From Bifidobacterium callitrichidarum (lineage in GTDB: Bacteria > Actinomycetota > Actinomycetes > Actinomycetales > Bifidobacteriaceae), in the NCBI RefSeq assembly GCF_003129905.1, contig NZ_QFFM01000033.1:1-33632 (forward strand): DNA of 33,632 nucleotides. The letters are read 5' to 3'. Below the pieces are notes generated by a model. That model ran no database searches, was not told the origin of the DNA, and worked only from the letters and a program-made list of their open reading frames with translations. A program made the position numbers and the translations under genes. Shown here one piece after another: positions 8,029-15,123 of this stretch. Numbering within the stretch: position 1 is the stretch's first letter; each line of letters starts with the position of its first letter.

Positions 8029-9132
8029 ATGAACACAGATAAAACCAAACACTTGACACAACTATTCACAAATCCGTTTAAGCCTGGTGCTGGTTCTAAT
8101 CCGCCGATTCTTATCGGTCGCGATGAAGTGTTGGCCAGGTTTGGACGGGTTTTGTCGTCTTCGCGGGGTTCGTCGCACAGGTTGTGGTGTGTGACTGGTT
8201 CTCGTGGTGTCGGCAAGACGGTGATACTGACGGAGTTTGAGCGTATTGCCGGTGAGCATGGTTGGTTGACGGTTAGTGAGTATGCGTCACGTGGTGTGGG
8301 TAATCGGCTGGTATGGGAGCTGCAGGGCGCTGATTCTCCTCTGGGGTTGCGTGGCGCGTTGGGTTTCCGTCTGCGCCAGTTGGAACAAGCCGGAAAAGGC
8401 CTGCTGATTACGATTGATGAGGCGCAGGCTATCAGTCGCGTGGAACAGCGTGACCTGTTGGAGGCTGTTGCGAACGCGCAACAGCAGGCGTTGAATCTAG
8501 TGTTTGCGGTGGCGGGTATTCCGCCGTTGATGCGTCGTTGGGCTGATGTTCCTGGTTCGATCATGTTCAATGCGAATCGGGTGACGTTGGAGGATGTGCC
8601 GGTTGGGGAGGTTGAGACGGCGTTTGGCATCTCATTCTCTGAAACCGGTTTCAACCTGACTTCGGATCAGTTGCATGAGATGGCTGAAGCAACCTACGGC
8701 TACCCATACCTCACGCAACTCGTCGGCTATTTCGTATGGAGACAACTCAACCGAGGCGCAGAGGCTGACGAAGCCGTCCAAAACGGCATCGACCAAGCCA
8801 TACAACACCTATACCCCACGCTCCACGAACCAGAACTCAACACCCTCTCCCCCATCGACATCCAATATCTACAAGCCATGGCACAAGACGACGGCATCAG
8901 CCAAACCACCACCATCGCCAACCGCATGGGCAAATCAGTCACATACGCCGGCTTATACAGGACAAGACTCATCAAAGACAGAGTCATCAAAAGCTGCGGA
9001 TACGGCAAAGTCGACTTCGCCATACCATACATGCGACGATTCCTCCGCGACGAGAAAACAATCGCAAGATACGACCTCCAAGACCTCCATCAGTTCTTGA
9101 AATCGTATTCTCCGTTCGGCTTACGTGGTTGA
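8029..9132 (+). CDS. AAA+ family ATPase with C-terminal winged-helix region
   Basis: STAND/AAA_16-like P-loop ATPase of 367 residues. Walker A is GSRGVGKT at residues 57-64 and Walker B is LLITIDEAQ with Asp-Glu about 130-131. The C-terminal third contains a TTTIANRMGKS ... LIKDRVIK segment that looks like a winged helix. Proteins of this kind occur on mobile elements and near toxin-antitoxin loci, but the role here is unknown. The base composition switches inside the gene: up to about 8690 codons favour G/T in third position, and after that C/A with few G. Its 3' end overlaps the 3' end of the convergent zeta toxin gene by 43 bp. Intact, with no frameshift. Confidence 0.8.
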   Translation: MNTDKTKHLTQLFTNPFKPGAGSNPPILIGRDEVLARFGRVLSSSRGSSHRLWCVTGSRGVGKTVILTEFERIAGEHGWLTVSEYASRGVGNRLVWELQGADSPLGLRGALGFRLRQLEQAGKGLLITIDEAQAISRVEQRDLLEAVANAQQQALNLVFAVAGIPPLMRRWADVPGSIMFNANRVTLEDVPVGEVETAFGISFSETGFNLTSDQLHEMAEATYGYPYLTQLVGYFVWRQLNRGAEADEAVQNGIDQAIQHLYPTLHEPELNTLSPIDIQYLQAMAQDDGISQTTTIANRMGKSVTYAGLYRTRLIKDRVIKSCGYGKVDFAIPYMRRFLRDEKTIARYDLQDLHQFLKSYSPFGLRG

Positions 9133-9992
9133 CGGCTGTCGACTTCGGGCATGCCAATCGGGTGGATCCGGAAGATTGTCGGCTCATCATACAGGGACAA
9201 CACAGCCCGTTTGGCTTCCTCATTGTCCGGGTCGATGTCGCTGATGTTTTCGCGGATTCGTTCAGCGTGCTCGTAAACCATTTCGGCCTCTTCTACTGAG
9301 AGAGGGCGTTGGAATCTCTCATTCCATTCGTTTAGGAAATCCTCCGATTCGTCGGCTGAATATGGGATGAGCCCGTCCTTGCGGTCCACGACGATGAACC
9401 TGTCTGGGATACCACTGTCTGCGACCATGCTGATCTTGTCAGGCAATGATTCGACGATCTTGTCATGGAAATCCGGAGACACCCATCTGGCCGGTCGTCC
9501 CATGCTCAAATCCCGATAGTATCGTTCGAGAACCGCCAATCGGGATAACGTCGGCGGTGTAGCCAATGCGGCGGCGTGGACTCGCCTCCCGCAGTCTTTG
9601 GCTTCCTGCATCTGCTGAAGAACCCGGTCGACGTTGTTCCAAGTGCCTTCGACTATCGTCGAATAACGTTCATTGTCGGCCGTTTCCACGGCGAGGTCGG
9701 TCCATACGGCGCTGGCTCTGGCCGTCCTCTTGGGCATGTCGAGAGGACGTTCCTCCATCAGCTTGTCGTAATCGGGGTGGAACTGCCGGTAATCATCGGG
9801 ATTGATGTAGACGAGACCCTCATCGCGGTATGCGCCCATGATGGTGTGGACGCCCTGCGTCTTACCGGCGCCGGATTGGCCTCCGAGAAAGACCGTGAGC
9901 GGGTTGTCCGATGGCTGGTAGTCTTCGAAGACTACCTGTTTGATTTGTTCGTCCCACATGCGTTGCATGTCGGACGTATGGAATTTGCTCAC
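9090..9992 (-). CDS. zeta-type kinase toxin, copy 1
   Basis: Zeta toxins phosphorylate UDP-N-acetyl-sugars, or in some relatives other substrates, and block wall synthesis unless held by an antitoxin. This 300-residue protein has Walker A GGQSGAGKT about residues 37-45, the family's DDYRQFHPDY motif (Asp about 66-67), and EGTWNN about 115. I chose the GTG at 9992 because it overlaps the antitoxin stop codon (GTGA), follows AGGGAG, and gives the same length as the second copy at 32222. A longer frame up to an ATG at 10031 exists but lies inside the antitoxin gene. The C terminus (RKPNGEY) resembles the KDGKY end of the second copy. Confidence 0.85.
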   Translation of the reverse strand: MSKFHTSDMQRMWDEQIKQVVFEDYQPSDNPLTVFLGGQSGAGKTQGVHTIMGAYRDEGLVYINPDDYRQFHPDYDKLMEERPLDMPKRTARASAVWTDLAVETADNERYSTIVEGTWNNVDRVLQQMQEAKDCGRRVHAAALATPPTLSRLAVLERYYRDLSMGRPARWVSPDFHDKIVESLPDKISMVADSGIPDRFIVVDRKDGLIPYSADESEDFLNEWNERFQRPLSVEEAEMVYEHAERIRENISDIDPDNEEAKRAVLSLYDEPTIFRIHPIGMPEVDSRQPRKPNGEYDFKN

Positions 9993-10270
9993 GGTCTCTG
10001 CTCCCTGAGTTCCTGCGCCCGCTTGTCCCATTGGTTCTTGTATCGAATCTGGGATTCACGGTCGTTGGAGGCGATGCTTTCGCGGATGCGTCTCATTTCG
10101 CGGGCTTCGTTCCTGTAGTCTTCGGCGAGCTGGAGGTTGCCGGCGGCTTTGGCTTCTTGGCGGAGTTTGAAGAGTTTGCCTCCGAGGATGGTTCCGGCTT
10201 CGTAGAAGAGGTCGTAGAGGACGGAGTCTTCGAGTTCTTCGAGTTTGAAGAGTGGCTGGTTGTTGATCAT
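9989..10270 (-). CDS. antitoxin-like partner of zeta toxin 1
   Basis: Small acidic-to-mixed helical protein of 93 residues directly upstream of and overlapping the zeta toxin gene. It is paralogous to the protein at 31969: both share a DFxLY-x-x-FYE-x-G-T-x-LGG-like start (SVLYDLFYEAGTILGG) and SDRESQI-like residues near the end (NDRESQIRY). This fits an epsilon-type antitoxin that covers the kinase site, though the sequence is not that of classical epsilon. The start at 10270 follows GGAGAAGAAC. A longer open frame upstream crosses the promoter region and is unlikely. The function is inferred from position and duplication. Confidence 0.75.
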   Translation of the reverse strand: MINNQPLFKLEELEDSVLYDLFYEAGTILGGKLFKLRQEAKAAGNLQLAEDYRNEAREMRRIRESIASNDRESQIRYKNQWDKRAQELREQRP

Positions 10271-10387
10271 GTTCTTCTCCTTTTTCTGTATGCCGCTATT
10301 GTATAACACTCTGTATAACAAATCAAATCTAATTGTAATACAATAAGAAAATACAAACCGTATAACAACAAGAACAAGGCAACCACC
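10271..10387. promoter_or_regulatory. divergent regulatory region with three GTATAAC repeats and a palindrome
   Basis: An A+T-rich stretch between the zeta operon and the divergent small-protein gene. It has GTATAAC at 10301, 10313 and 10360, and a palindrome ATTGTA-A-TACAAT at 10332-10344. Repeats and a palindrome between divergent genes suggest operators, perhaps for the ribbon-helix-helix-like protein at 10388 or the antitoxin. Confidence 0.55.
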
Positions 10388-10609
10388 ATGACCCAACCAC
10401 TCCCCCCAATCACCCAAAACTACACAGAAAACCGCAACACCCCCAGCACCCTCATCGCCTTCAGAATCCCCCAAACCTGGAAACCCATCATCCAACAAGA
10501 CGCCAAACAACACGGCATGGCTCTATCCGAATACATCCGATACTGCCTCAGCCAACAACACGAACACCTCACAGAAGACACCAATGAACCCAACACGGAT
10601 ATATCTTGA
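10388..10609 (+). CDS. small ribbon-helix-helix-like DNA-binding protein
   Basis: A 73-residue protein. After a Pro/Thr-rich start it has STLIAFRIPQTW followed by helices (IIQQDAKQHG, LSEYIRYCLSQ). This fits a MetJ/Arc/CopG-type fold, which binds DNA as a dimer and often controls plasmid or toxin-antitoxin genes. It is transcribed away from the zeta operon across an intergenic region with short repeats. It overlaps the start of the HAD gene by 26 bp. The gene is very C-rich and G-poor compared with its neighbours. The assignment rests on the pattern only. Confidence 0.6.
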   Translation: MTQPLPPITQNYTENRNTPSTLIAFRIPQTWKPIIQQDAKQHGMALSEYIRYCLSQQHEHLTEDTNEPNTDIS

Positions 10610-11243
10610 CTTCGACGGCGTCATCAACGCCTTTCCGGATGCGAAGGTCCTACGGCGCGGAGGCGTCGGACATACCGGTTGGCTGAAGGACAGCGATCCG
10701 CGGAAATCATTGTATTCGGAGGAGCGCGCGTTCCGGTTGGACGGCAACGAACAAGTACGCACGGATAGGGGTAGGTTCCGGATTCATTTCAGTCGTCAGC
10801 TGGTTGACGGGTTACGTGGACTGGCGGAATCAGGCGTGGTCGAACTGCACTGGTTGTCAACTTGGCAGGATTACTGCAGTCGGCTTAACCAGCGGCTCGG
10901 ATGGAGTCCGGACATCATCACGACCGAACGCTGGTATGACATGGAGACCGGCGCTCATCGGAAGACCGGTAAGAAAGCGACAATCTTCCACGCACTCGAA
11001 CAGCAGGCTGGGCCAATCATCTGGATAGACGACGAAGAATGCTTCGAAACACCACGCATGCAGATCGAATCCATCCAACCAAAGTATCCAGTGCTGCTAA
11101 TTAGACCAGACGAACGCATTGCCATCAGCCGACGGCAGTGGCGGCTGATACAAGAGTTCATCGCCAAACCGGAAGAGTATCCGGCCGCTTCGCTGGATGA
11201 AGAGAAAACCATACACGCACATCGGGAGCATATCGGTTTCTGA
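10584..11243 (+). CDS. HAD-like phosphatase (HAD_SAK-type)
   Basis: A 219-residue protein starting MNPTRIYLDFDGVIN, the HAD motif I (Asp 9 nucleophile, Asp 11). A motif II-like 'WLSTW' lies mid-protein, followed by a Lys region (KTGKKATIF), and 'IIWIDDEE' is a motif IV-like acidic pair. The pattern resembles the HAD domain of 'Swiss army knife' RNA-repair proteins, which would remove phosphates from nucleic-acid ends; the substrate here is unknown. It starts inside the end of the preceding gene, so translation is probably coupled. Its C-terminal segment (PDERIAISRRQW ... AHREHIGF) is repeated as a remnant at 14131-14250. Confidence 0.75.
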   Translation: MNPTRIYLDFDGVINAFPDAKVLRRGGVGHTGWLKDSDPRKSLYSEERAFRLDGNEQVRTDRGRFRIHFSRQLVDGLRGLAESGVVELHWLSTWQDYCSRLNQRLGWSPDIITTERWYDMETGAHRKTGKKATIFHALEQQAGPIIWIDDEECFETPRMQIESIQPKYPVLLIRPDERIAISRRQWRLIQEFIAKPEEYPAASLDEEKTIHAHREHIGF

Positions 11244-11257
11244 TCACAACAGTCCTT

Positions 11258-11276
11258 CCCCGTCTCGCGGACGGGG
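11258..11276 (+). terminator. hairpin after the HAD gene
   Basis: CCCCGTC-TCGCG-GACGGGG, 15 bp after the stop codon, with no T run behind it. It may be a terminator. The following GGGGCTCCGC also occurs at the left end of the IS605-type element (11885-11894), so part of an insertion-sequence end is an alternative. Confidence 0.4.
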
Positions 11277-11371
11277 CTCCGCGCTGACAAATGGAATGGG
11301 AACCACGACCATAGAGTCAGCAAAAATCCTCGGCGAAACAGCTGGAATATTCAGCGGAGAAGGACTGGCGT

Positions 11372-11896
11372 ATGAGCAACGATTTCAACCCGGACGAGCA
11401 TCCGAGAACCCCTGATGGAAAATTCAGGGAAACATCCAACGGAACGAGGCCAGGCTCCTTGCCGCCACAGGATGAGCCGCCCATCACCCCGGTCTACGAA
11501 ACCATGGAAGTCACCGGTTTCCCGGCTGGTGTGGGCTCCTATTTTTCACCGACAATCTATCATGTCGACGAACGCGATCAGGCGACGATAGACGATTTCC
11601 TGAAACGTGGGGTTCGTTTCACCACGAAACCGGATCCTCTCTGCGAACCGTTGGCGAAAGCATTTGCCAACAAGGATTGGAACGTCGAAACCAGCATGAT
11701 CTATGACGGTTCCGACGATGCTTCCGAATATTACGATTCCGTGCCGCGTCGAGTGACCGTCGAACTTACGCCGAAAAACAAGCCCGCTGAAGGCGTCAAC
11801 GACCTGACCAACGTGGACTTGACGATGGACGGCGAAGAGGGTGAAGGCGTTTATGAGAATGTTTTCCTGAAAAATGACCTGTTGGGGCTCCGCTAA
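11372..11896 (+). CDS. unrecognised protein, probably truncated by the IS605-type insertion
   Basis: A 174-residue frame beginning MSNDFNPDEHPRTPDGKFRE, a short motif seen at the ends of several mobile-element proteins. An acidic, unrecognised region follows. The last codons (about 11879-11896) fall in the left end of the IS200/IS605-type element, so the stop at 11894-11896 is supplied by the insertion. The true C terminus may be in the fragment at 13961. I do not recognise the family. No membrane segment or catalytic motif is visible. Confidence 0.6.
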   Translation: MSNDFNPDEHPRTPDGKFRETSNGTRPGSLPPQDEPPITPVYETMEVTGFPAGVGSYFSPTIYHVDERDQATIDDFLKRGVRFTTKPDPLCEPLAKAFANKDWNVETSMIYDGSDDASEYYDSVPRRVTVELTPKNKPAEGVNDLTNVDLTMDGEEGEGVYENVFLKNDLLGLR

Positions 11897-11922
11897 CCCC
11901 TTCCGTGAGGAAGGGGTTAGGA
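11895..11922. repeat. left-end hairpin of the IS605-type element
   Basis: CTAACCCCTTCC, GTGA loop, GGAAGGGGTTAG: perfect 12-bp arms overlapping the tnpA stop. Y1 transposases recognise such subterminal hairpins. It could also terminate transcription from either side. Confidence 0.65.
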
Positions 11923-12387
11923 GCGTTGTTTTTTGTCGTATTTTCTTCGTGGCTTGTCCTGGTTTTCGATGTACTGGTTCATGGTTTCGATCGGGTCTTC
12001 CCCTGCTGCTGCGATGCAGTAGCTGGGTGTCCAGAAGTGTTTGTCGTGGAATGCCTGATCGGTTTCGGGCCAGTGTTGGTCTCGGAGTTGTTTGCTGCTG
12101 TTGGTTTTGAGGCTCATGATGAGGGTGCTGAGCTGTGTTTTTGGCGTATAGCCGATGAGCAGGTGGGCGTGGCCTTGGATGGCTTCGAATGATTCGAGGG
12201 TGCATTCGAAGCGTGTGCAGACTTCCCCGAATACTTGTTCCAATAGGCGGGTGACTCGTCGGGTCATGATCTCGCGACGGTATTTCGGGGTGAGGATGAT
12301 ATGCGCACGCAGGTTATAGACCACGTGTCTGCCAGTTCGCCAATCGTTCCAGTTTTCTTCCATAAGGCAATCATAGACCATAATCAT
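11917..12387 (-). CDS. tnpA: TnpA Y1 transposase, IS200/IS605 family
   Basis: HUH-type single-strand transposase that cuts and joins the element ends as single-stranded circles. The HUH pair is in GHAHLLI (His about 73 and 75) and the catalytic Tyr is about 139 in QYIENQ. Size is normal (156 residues from ATG 12387, or 148 from the second ATG at 12363, which may be the real start). The gene ends in the left-end hairpin. It is divergent from tnpB, with about 20 bp between the longest starts. No damage is seen. Confidence 0.9.
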   Translation of the reverse strand: MIMVYDCLMEENWNDWRTGRHVVYNLRAHIILTPKYRREIMTRRVTRLLEQVFGEVCTRFECTLESFEAIQGHAHLLIGYTPKTQLSTLIMSLKTNSSKQLRDQHWPETDQAFHDKHFWTPSYCIAAAGEDPIETMNQYIENQDKPRRKYDKKQRS

Positions 12388-12394
12388 CTTGTGG

Positions 12395-12400
12395 TATAAT
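12395..12400 (+). promoter_or_regulatory. -10 box of tnpB, probable leaderless transcript
   Basis: TATAAT ends 7 bases before the ATG at 12408, so transcription would start at or beside the start codon. Confidence 0.6.
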
Positions 12401-12407
12401 CATAGAT

Positions 12408-13865
12408 ATGAGACGATCCAGGACTGACATCGGGTGGCGTACAGCCGTGGTCCCGGTGCGCCTGGAAGGCGAATCGTATCGTCTCGCCCATGAGATTTGT
12501 CATCATGCGGGACTCATGTGGAGCCGATGCGTCGACTGGCTGCGCCACTACTGGCATGCCGAACACAAGGACCCATCCAACAGGGAGCTGCGCCAATACG
12601 CCAAGACCGCGCCCGAAACCATCCTCCGCGGATTGCACGCGCACGTCATCCAGCATCTCGTGGACGACGTGCAGGACGCGGTCGCCACCTACCGGACCAA
12701 CCGGGACAGGAACGGCGACAAGGACGCGCGCGCACCATACCGGCATCACAACTACCGTCCCGTCGAATTCACCAAGGACTACGGGTGGAAACTATCCAAA
12801 GACGGCAGGACGATAAGCCTGTCCCGCGGCATCCACCGCAACAGGCGGCTCAAGCCGATCCTCATCCCCACGCCGGAGATCACCGACCCCAAGACCGGAC
12901 TGCCCGTACCGCCAACGGAATGGGGTTCCATCCAACTATGCTGGGACCTCAACCGGAGACGGTGGAGCCTGCACGTCAGCGTACCCACAGGCAAACCAGC
13001 CGCCAATAAGGGCATGCGCCCCATGAGCATGGACGAGGGGATCATCAACCCGGTCACCTGCGCCGTCGAAACCAGCAGCTCATACGAGATCCTCGTAATC
13101 AACGGACGCGACGCGCGAGCCGCACGCCAATACCGGGACACGCGCATCGACCAGCTCATCTCCAAACGCGACCGGTGCGTCAAAGGCTCCCGCAGATGGT
13201 TCAAACTTGACCTGAAAATCCGCAAGGCCCGGGCCATCGCCGACGGTCGCATCCGCAACATCGCCCACCAGACCAGCGCCAAGACCGCACTGTTCGCGGA
13301 AACGCTCGGCGTCACCGAAATAACCGCCGGGGACGTGCGCGGCATCGAACAATCCACCCGCAAGAACCCCGCCAAGAGAAAGAAGAACGGCAAGACACAG
13401 CGCCGTCGCCTCAGCCAATGGGACCGCGGCCGCATCGAAGACCACATCGAACACAAGACCGGACTGACGGTCAACCACATCGACGAATCCTATTCCAGCC
13501 AAACCTGCCCAGCGTGCCTCACACGCAACCGCCCCACCGGGCGCGAATACCGGTGCTCCAATTGTGGTTTCACATGCCACAGGGACGCCGTGGGAGCATT
13601 GAACATACTCCAGAAACACCAATACGGCCAATACACGCCAATCGACATGGACAAACCCATCCACGTCACGTATCTCCGAGCCACACCCCTCAAAGGCAAG
13701 GCTCTGGGTAATGCCCCCGAACCGGGACTCCAAGACCCTGGCAGGTCTTGCCGTACGGCCAATCCGAGGACGAACGCCCCGACAGACACCCATCACGGGA
13801 AGACGCCGGCAACCTTCTCCAACGCAGGCCTCACGCGATCAAGCCAAACAACCCTACGAAAGTAG
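12408..13865 (+). CDS. tnpB: TnpB-like nuclease, IS605 type, displaced RuvC-II glutamate
   Basis: A 485-residue TnpB. RuvC-I Asp is about 209 (SMDEGIINP), the zinc-finger Cys pairs are about 367/370 and 383/386, and RuvC-III Asp is about 393 (HRDAVGALNI). At the usual RuvC-II position the sequence is ITAGDVRGI, with Gly where the catalytic Glu is expected. A Glu about 360 in HIDESYSSQTC lies just before the zinc finger and could be the relocated acid described for a subgroup of TnpB/Fanzor proteins. If not, the nuclease is dead. A long Pro/Thr-rich tail of about 70 residues follows the RuvC-III motif, overlying the presumed guide-RNA region. The stop lies in a CCCTAC-GAAA-GTAGGG hairpin. Confidence 0.85.
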   Translation: MRRSRTDIGWRTAVVPVRLEGESYRLAHEICHHAGLMWSRCVDWLRHYWHAEHKDPSNRELRQYAKTAPETILRGLHAHVIQHLVDDVQDAVATYRTNRDRNGDKDARAPYRHHNYRPVEFTKDYGWKLSKDGRTISLSRGIHRNRRLKPILIPTPEITDPKTGLPVPPTEWGSIQLCWDLNRRRWSLHVSVPTGKPAANKGMRPMSMDEGIINPVTCAVETSSSYEILVINGRDARAARQYRDTRIDQLISKRDRCVKGSRRWFKLDLKIRKARAIADGRIRNIAHQTSAKTALFAETLGVTEITAGDVRGIEQSTRKNPAKRKKNGKTQRRRLSQWDRGRIEDHIEHKTGLTVNHIDESYSSQTCPACLTRNRPTGREYRCSNCGFTCHRDAVGALNILQKHQYGQYTPIDMDKPIHVTYLRATPLKGKALGNAPEPGLQDPGRSCRTANPRTNAPTDTHHGKTPATFSNAGLTRSSQTTLRK

Positions 13866-13959
13866 GGATGATCACGTGGATTCCAATGAGCCGGCATTCA
13901 TTCAGAATACTGTCCACTGGAATCGAAGAAGCCTCGACCGTAAGGTCGGGGAGGTTCAC
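13852..13959 (+). ncRNA. probable 3' part of the TnpB guide RNA and right end
   Basis: Two hairpins: CCCTAC-GAAA-GTAGGG at 13852-13867 over the tnpB stop, and the stem at 13932-13954 ending in TTCAC. In this family the guide RNA covers the tnpB 3' end and finishes at the element's right end, with about 20 bases of flanking DNA as guide. The 5' limit of the RNA is not visible. Confidence 0.55.
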
Positions 13960-13960
13960 A

Positions 13961-14120
13961 TGGAGCATCGAAGCCCCGTTCTACGACTCCCGCGCATCGC
14001 ACGGAACAGGTCAGAGGAATCAGATTAACGATGTGCCGGCGTTCGAACACTACTCCTATGATGTGGATAACCCGCAGCAGGCGGCCGACGACGTGTATTT
14101 CAATCATCGACGAATACAGG
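13961..14120 (+). pseudogene. possible 3' fragment of the gene cut by the IS605-type element
   Basis: Immediately right of the insertion there is an open frame reading WSIEAPFYDS ... NDVPAFEHYSYDVDN ... ADDVYFN. It looks like real protein sequence but has no start. It could be the continuation of the gene at 11372 once the insertion is removed; the frames agree for left ends at 11877 or 11880. After about 14100 a different frame (DEYRNGDYSGHYFD and stop) looks more natural, so a frameshift is likely. Confidence 0.4.
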
Positions 14121-14130
14121 AACGGCGACT

Positions 14131-14250
14131 ATTCGGGACATTACTTCGATTAAACCGAAACTTGGATATCGCTGGCCGGACGAACGCATCGGTGTCAGTA
14201 TGCGACAATGGCAGCTCATACAGGCGCATCGAGAGCATATTGGTTACTAG
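14131..14250 (+). pseudogene. remnant of a HAD phosphatase C terminus
   Basis: In one frame this stretch encodes TSIKPK ... PDERIGVSMRQWQLIQ ... AHREHIGY and a stop. It matches the end of the intact HAD protein at 10584-11243 (SIQPK, PDERIAISRRQWRLIQ, AHREHIGF), with about 20 residues deleted between the last two blocks. It has no start of its own. A second copy of that gene was evidently once here. Confidence 0.7.
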
Positions 14251-14351
14251 CTTCATTCGACTGTTGGGATATGAAGCTCCAGCAGTTAGGCGGTTCCAGC
14301 CAAGAACCGCATGCCGTATTCGACTTCCGAAAAATGTAACATCTGTAGGCT

Positions 14352-14400
14352 GAAATGGTAATTGTTCGCGAAAATGGTATTTGTTGCGGAAAATGGTAAG
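14352..14400 (+). repeat. three direct 19-bp repeats, left array
   Basis: Three units sharing AAATGGTA with 19-bp spacing (GGTA beginning about 14357, 14376 and 14394). An inverted relative lies at 14864-14915. Multiple terminal repeats of this size and arrangement are typical of IS21-family ends. Confidence 0.55.
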
Positions 14401-14458
14401 TCGCCTTGTGCGAAGTCGATGAAGCTCTGGATTTTCTCGACCAATATCGTTGTCGGGT

Positions 14459-14824
14459 ATGGATGAGACCGATGACTTTGATTTGCAGGAATTGTTTGCC
14501 GCCGAACGCCGTGCTGCAGCGTTTCGTATTGATCCTATGGACCCGGTGCATAATACGGTCTGGTCTGATGTGACATCGGATGGGGATATCAAGGTTTTAG
14601 CGGACAAGCCAGTGGAAGTATTATCCGTCGAACAGGTTGGCTGTCTGAGCCTGACTTGCAACCCGAAACCGCCGGTCACTTTGCAACCCGGCGATATCAT
14701 GCGTATGACGGTCGAATTACCGGTGAGGAAACGCGGCGACGCCGCGCGGACGATTATCCGATACCGGTTCGTCGGCTCGGATGAGGTTGCGGTGTCCGAG
14801 TTCCGTGCACGACGAGTCGGATAA
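14459..14824 (+). CDS. unrecognised small protein between inverted repeat arrays
   Basis: About 121 residues from the ATG at 14459; a TTG at 14450 would add three. It starts with an acidic helix (MDETDDFDLQELFAAERRA) and then becomes beta-rich (VTLQPGDIMRMTVELPV, TIIRYRFVGSDEVAVSEF), a possible small beta-barrel. It is the only gene inside the repeat-flanked region, where a complete IS21 element would have istA and istB. It may be a passenger gene or an older resident. I do not recognise it. Confidence 0.55.
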   Translation: MDETDDFDLQELFAAERRAAAFRIDPMDPVHNTVWSDVTSDGDIKVLADKPVEVLSVEQVGCLSLTCNPKPPVTLQPGDIMRMTVELPVRKRGDAARTIIRYRFVGSDEVAVSEFRARRVG

Positions 14825-14863
14825 CTTGTAGGCGGCGAATCGGCCGATGTTACATCATGCGGT

Positions 14864-14915
14864 TAAAATTGACCTTTTCGTCGGAAATTTACCTTTGTCC
14901 TGAATATTTACCCGG
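14864..14915 (-). repeat. three 19-bp repeats, right array, inverted
   Basis: On the minus strand GGTAAATATTCAGGACAAA, then GGTAAATTTCCGACGAAAA, then GGTCAATTT: three units at 19-bp spacing, in inverted orientation to the array at 14352-14400. Together they bracket about 560 bp. Confidence 0.55.
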
Positions 14916-15045
14916 CGACTTTATTCGATGATAAATGGTCGGACGCTGCTACGGTGGGGTGTCCTTGTCTCGGCTGATGCGGCTTAAGACCGGCTGTTGT
15001 TACCAGTATGCTGGGTTCGCGTATTTATCGTACCGAAAACAGTGC

Positions 15046-15066
15046 TACTCTGTTTTTGTCCACACG
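15046..15066 (+). promoter_or_regulatory. possible promoter with TCCACAC start region
   Basis: TACTCT, seven bases, then TCCACAC about 58 bases before the TTG start at 15124. The -10 and TCCACAC spacing equals that of the three stronger sites (18528, 31931, 23175), but no GCGTGT lies 17 bp upstream. A weak member of the same class. Confidence 0.4.
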
Positions 15067-15123
15067 ATACCCGGCTTGTTTTCGGCCGGATCAGAACCAT
15101 ATTGTTCCGAAAGGAAGAACGGT

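Larger units (their letters stand above)
11885..13959. mobile_element. IS200/IS605-type element with divergent tnpA and tnpB
   Basis: tnpA on minus and tnpB on plus are divergent from 12387/12408. The left side has a hairpin at 11895-11922 with 12-bp arms and a GTGA loop. The right side has a stem at 13932-13954 (CCTCGACC-GTAA-GGTCGGGGAGG) followed at once by TTCAC, an arrangement known for right ends and guide-RNA 3' ends in this group. I place the right end at 13959. The left end is within a few bases of 11885. The guide would be the flank beginning at 13960. Confidence 0.75.

Noticed and set aside
8029..9132. AAA+ ATPase as a passenger gene of the IS607-type element
   Set aside because: It is transcribed away from tnpA with its own -10 box and converges on the zeta operon; no element end was found to its right.
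9576..10118. Plus-strand frames over the zeta 1 operon
   Set aside because: They lie opposite a gene with clear kinase motifs and have no start signals.
14104..14700. Minus-strand frame of 198 residues
   Set aside because: It crosses the HAD remnant and the repeat array, with no start signal and no recognisable domain.
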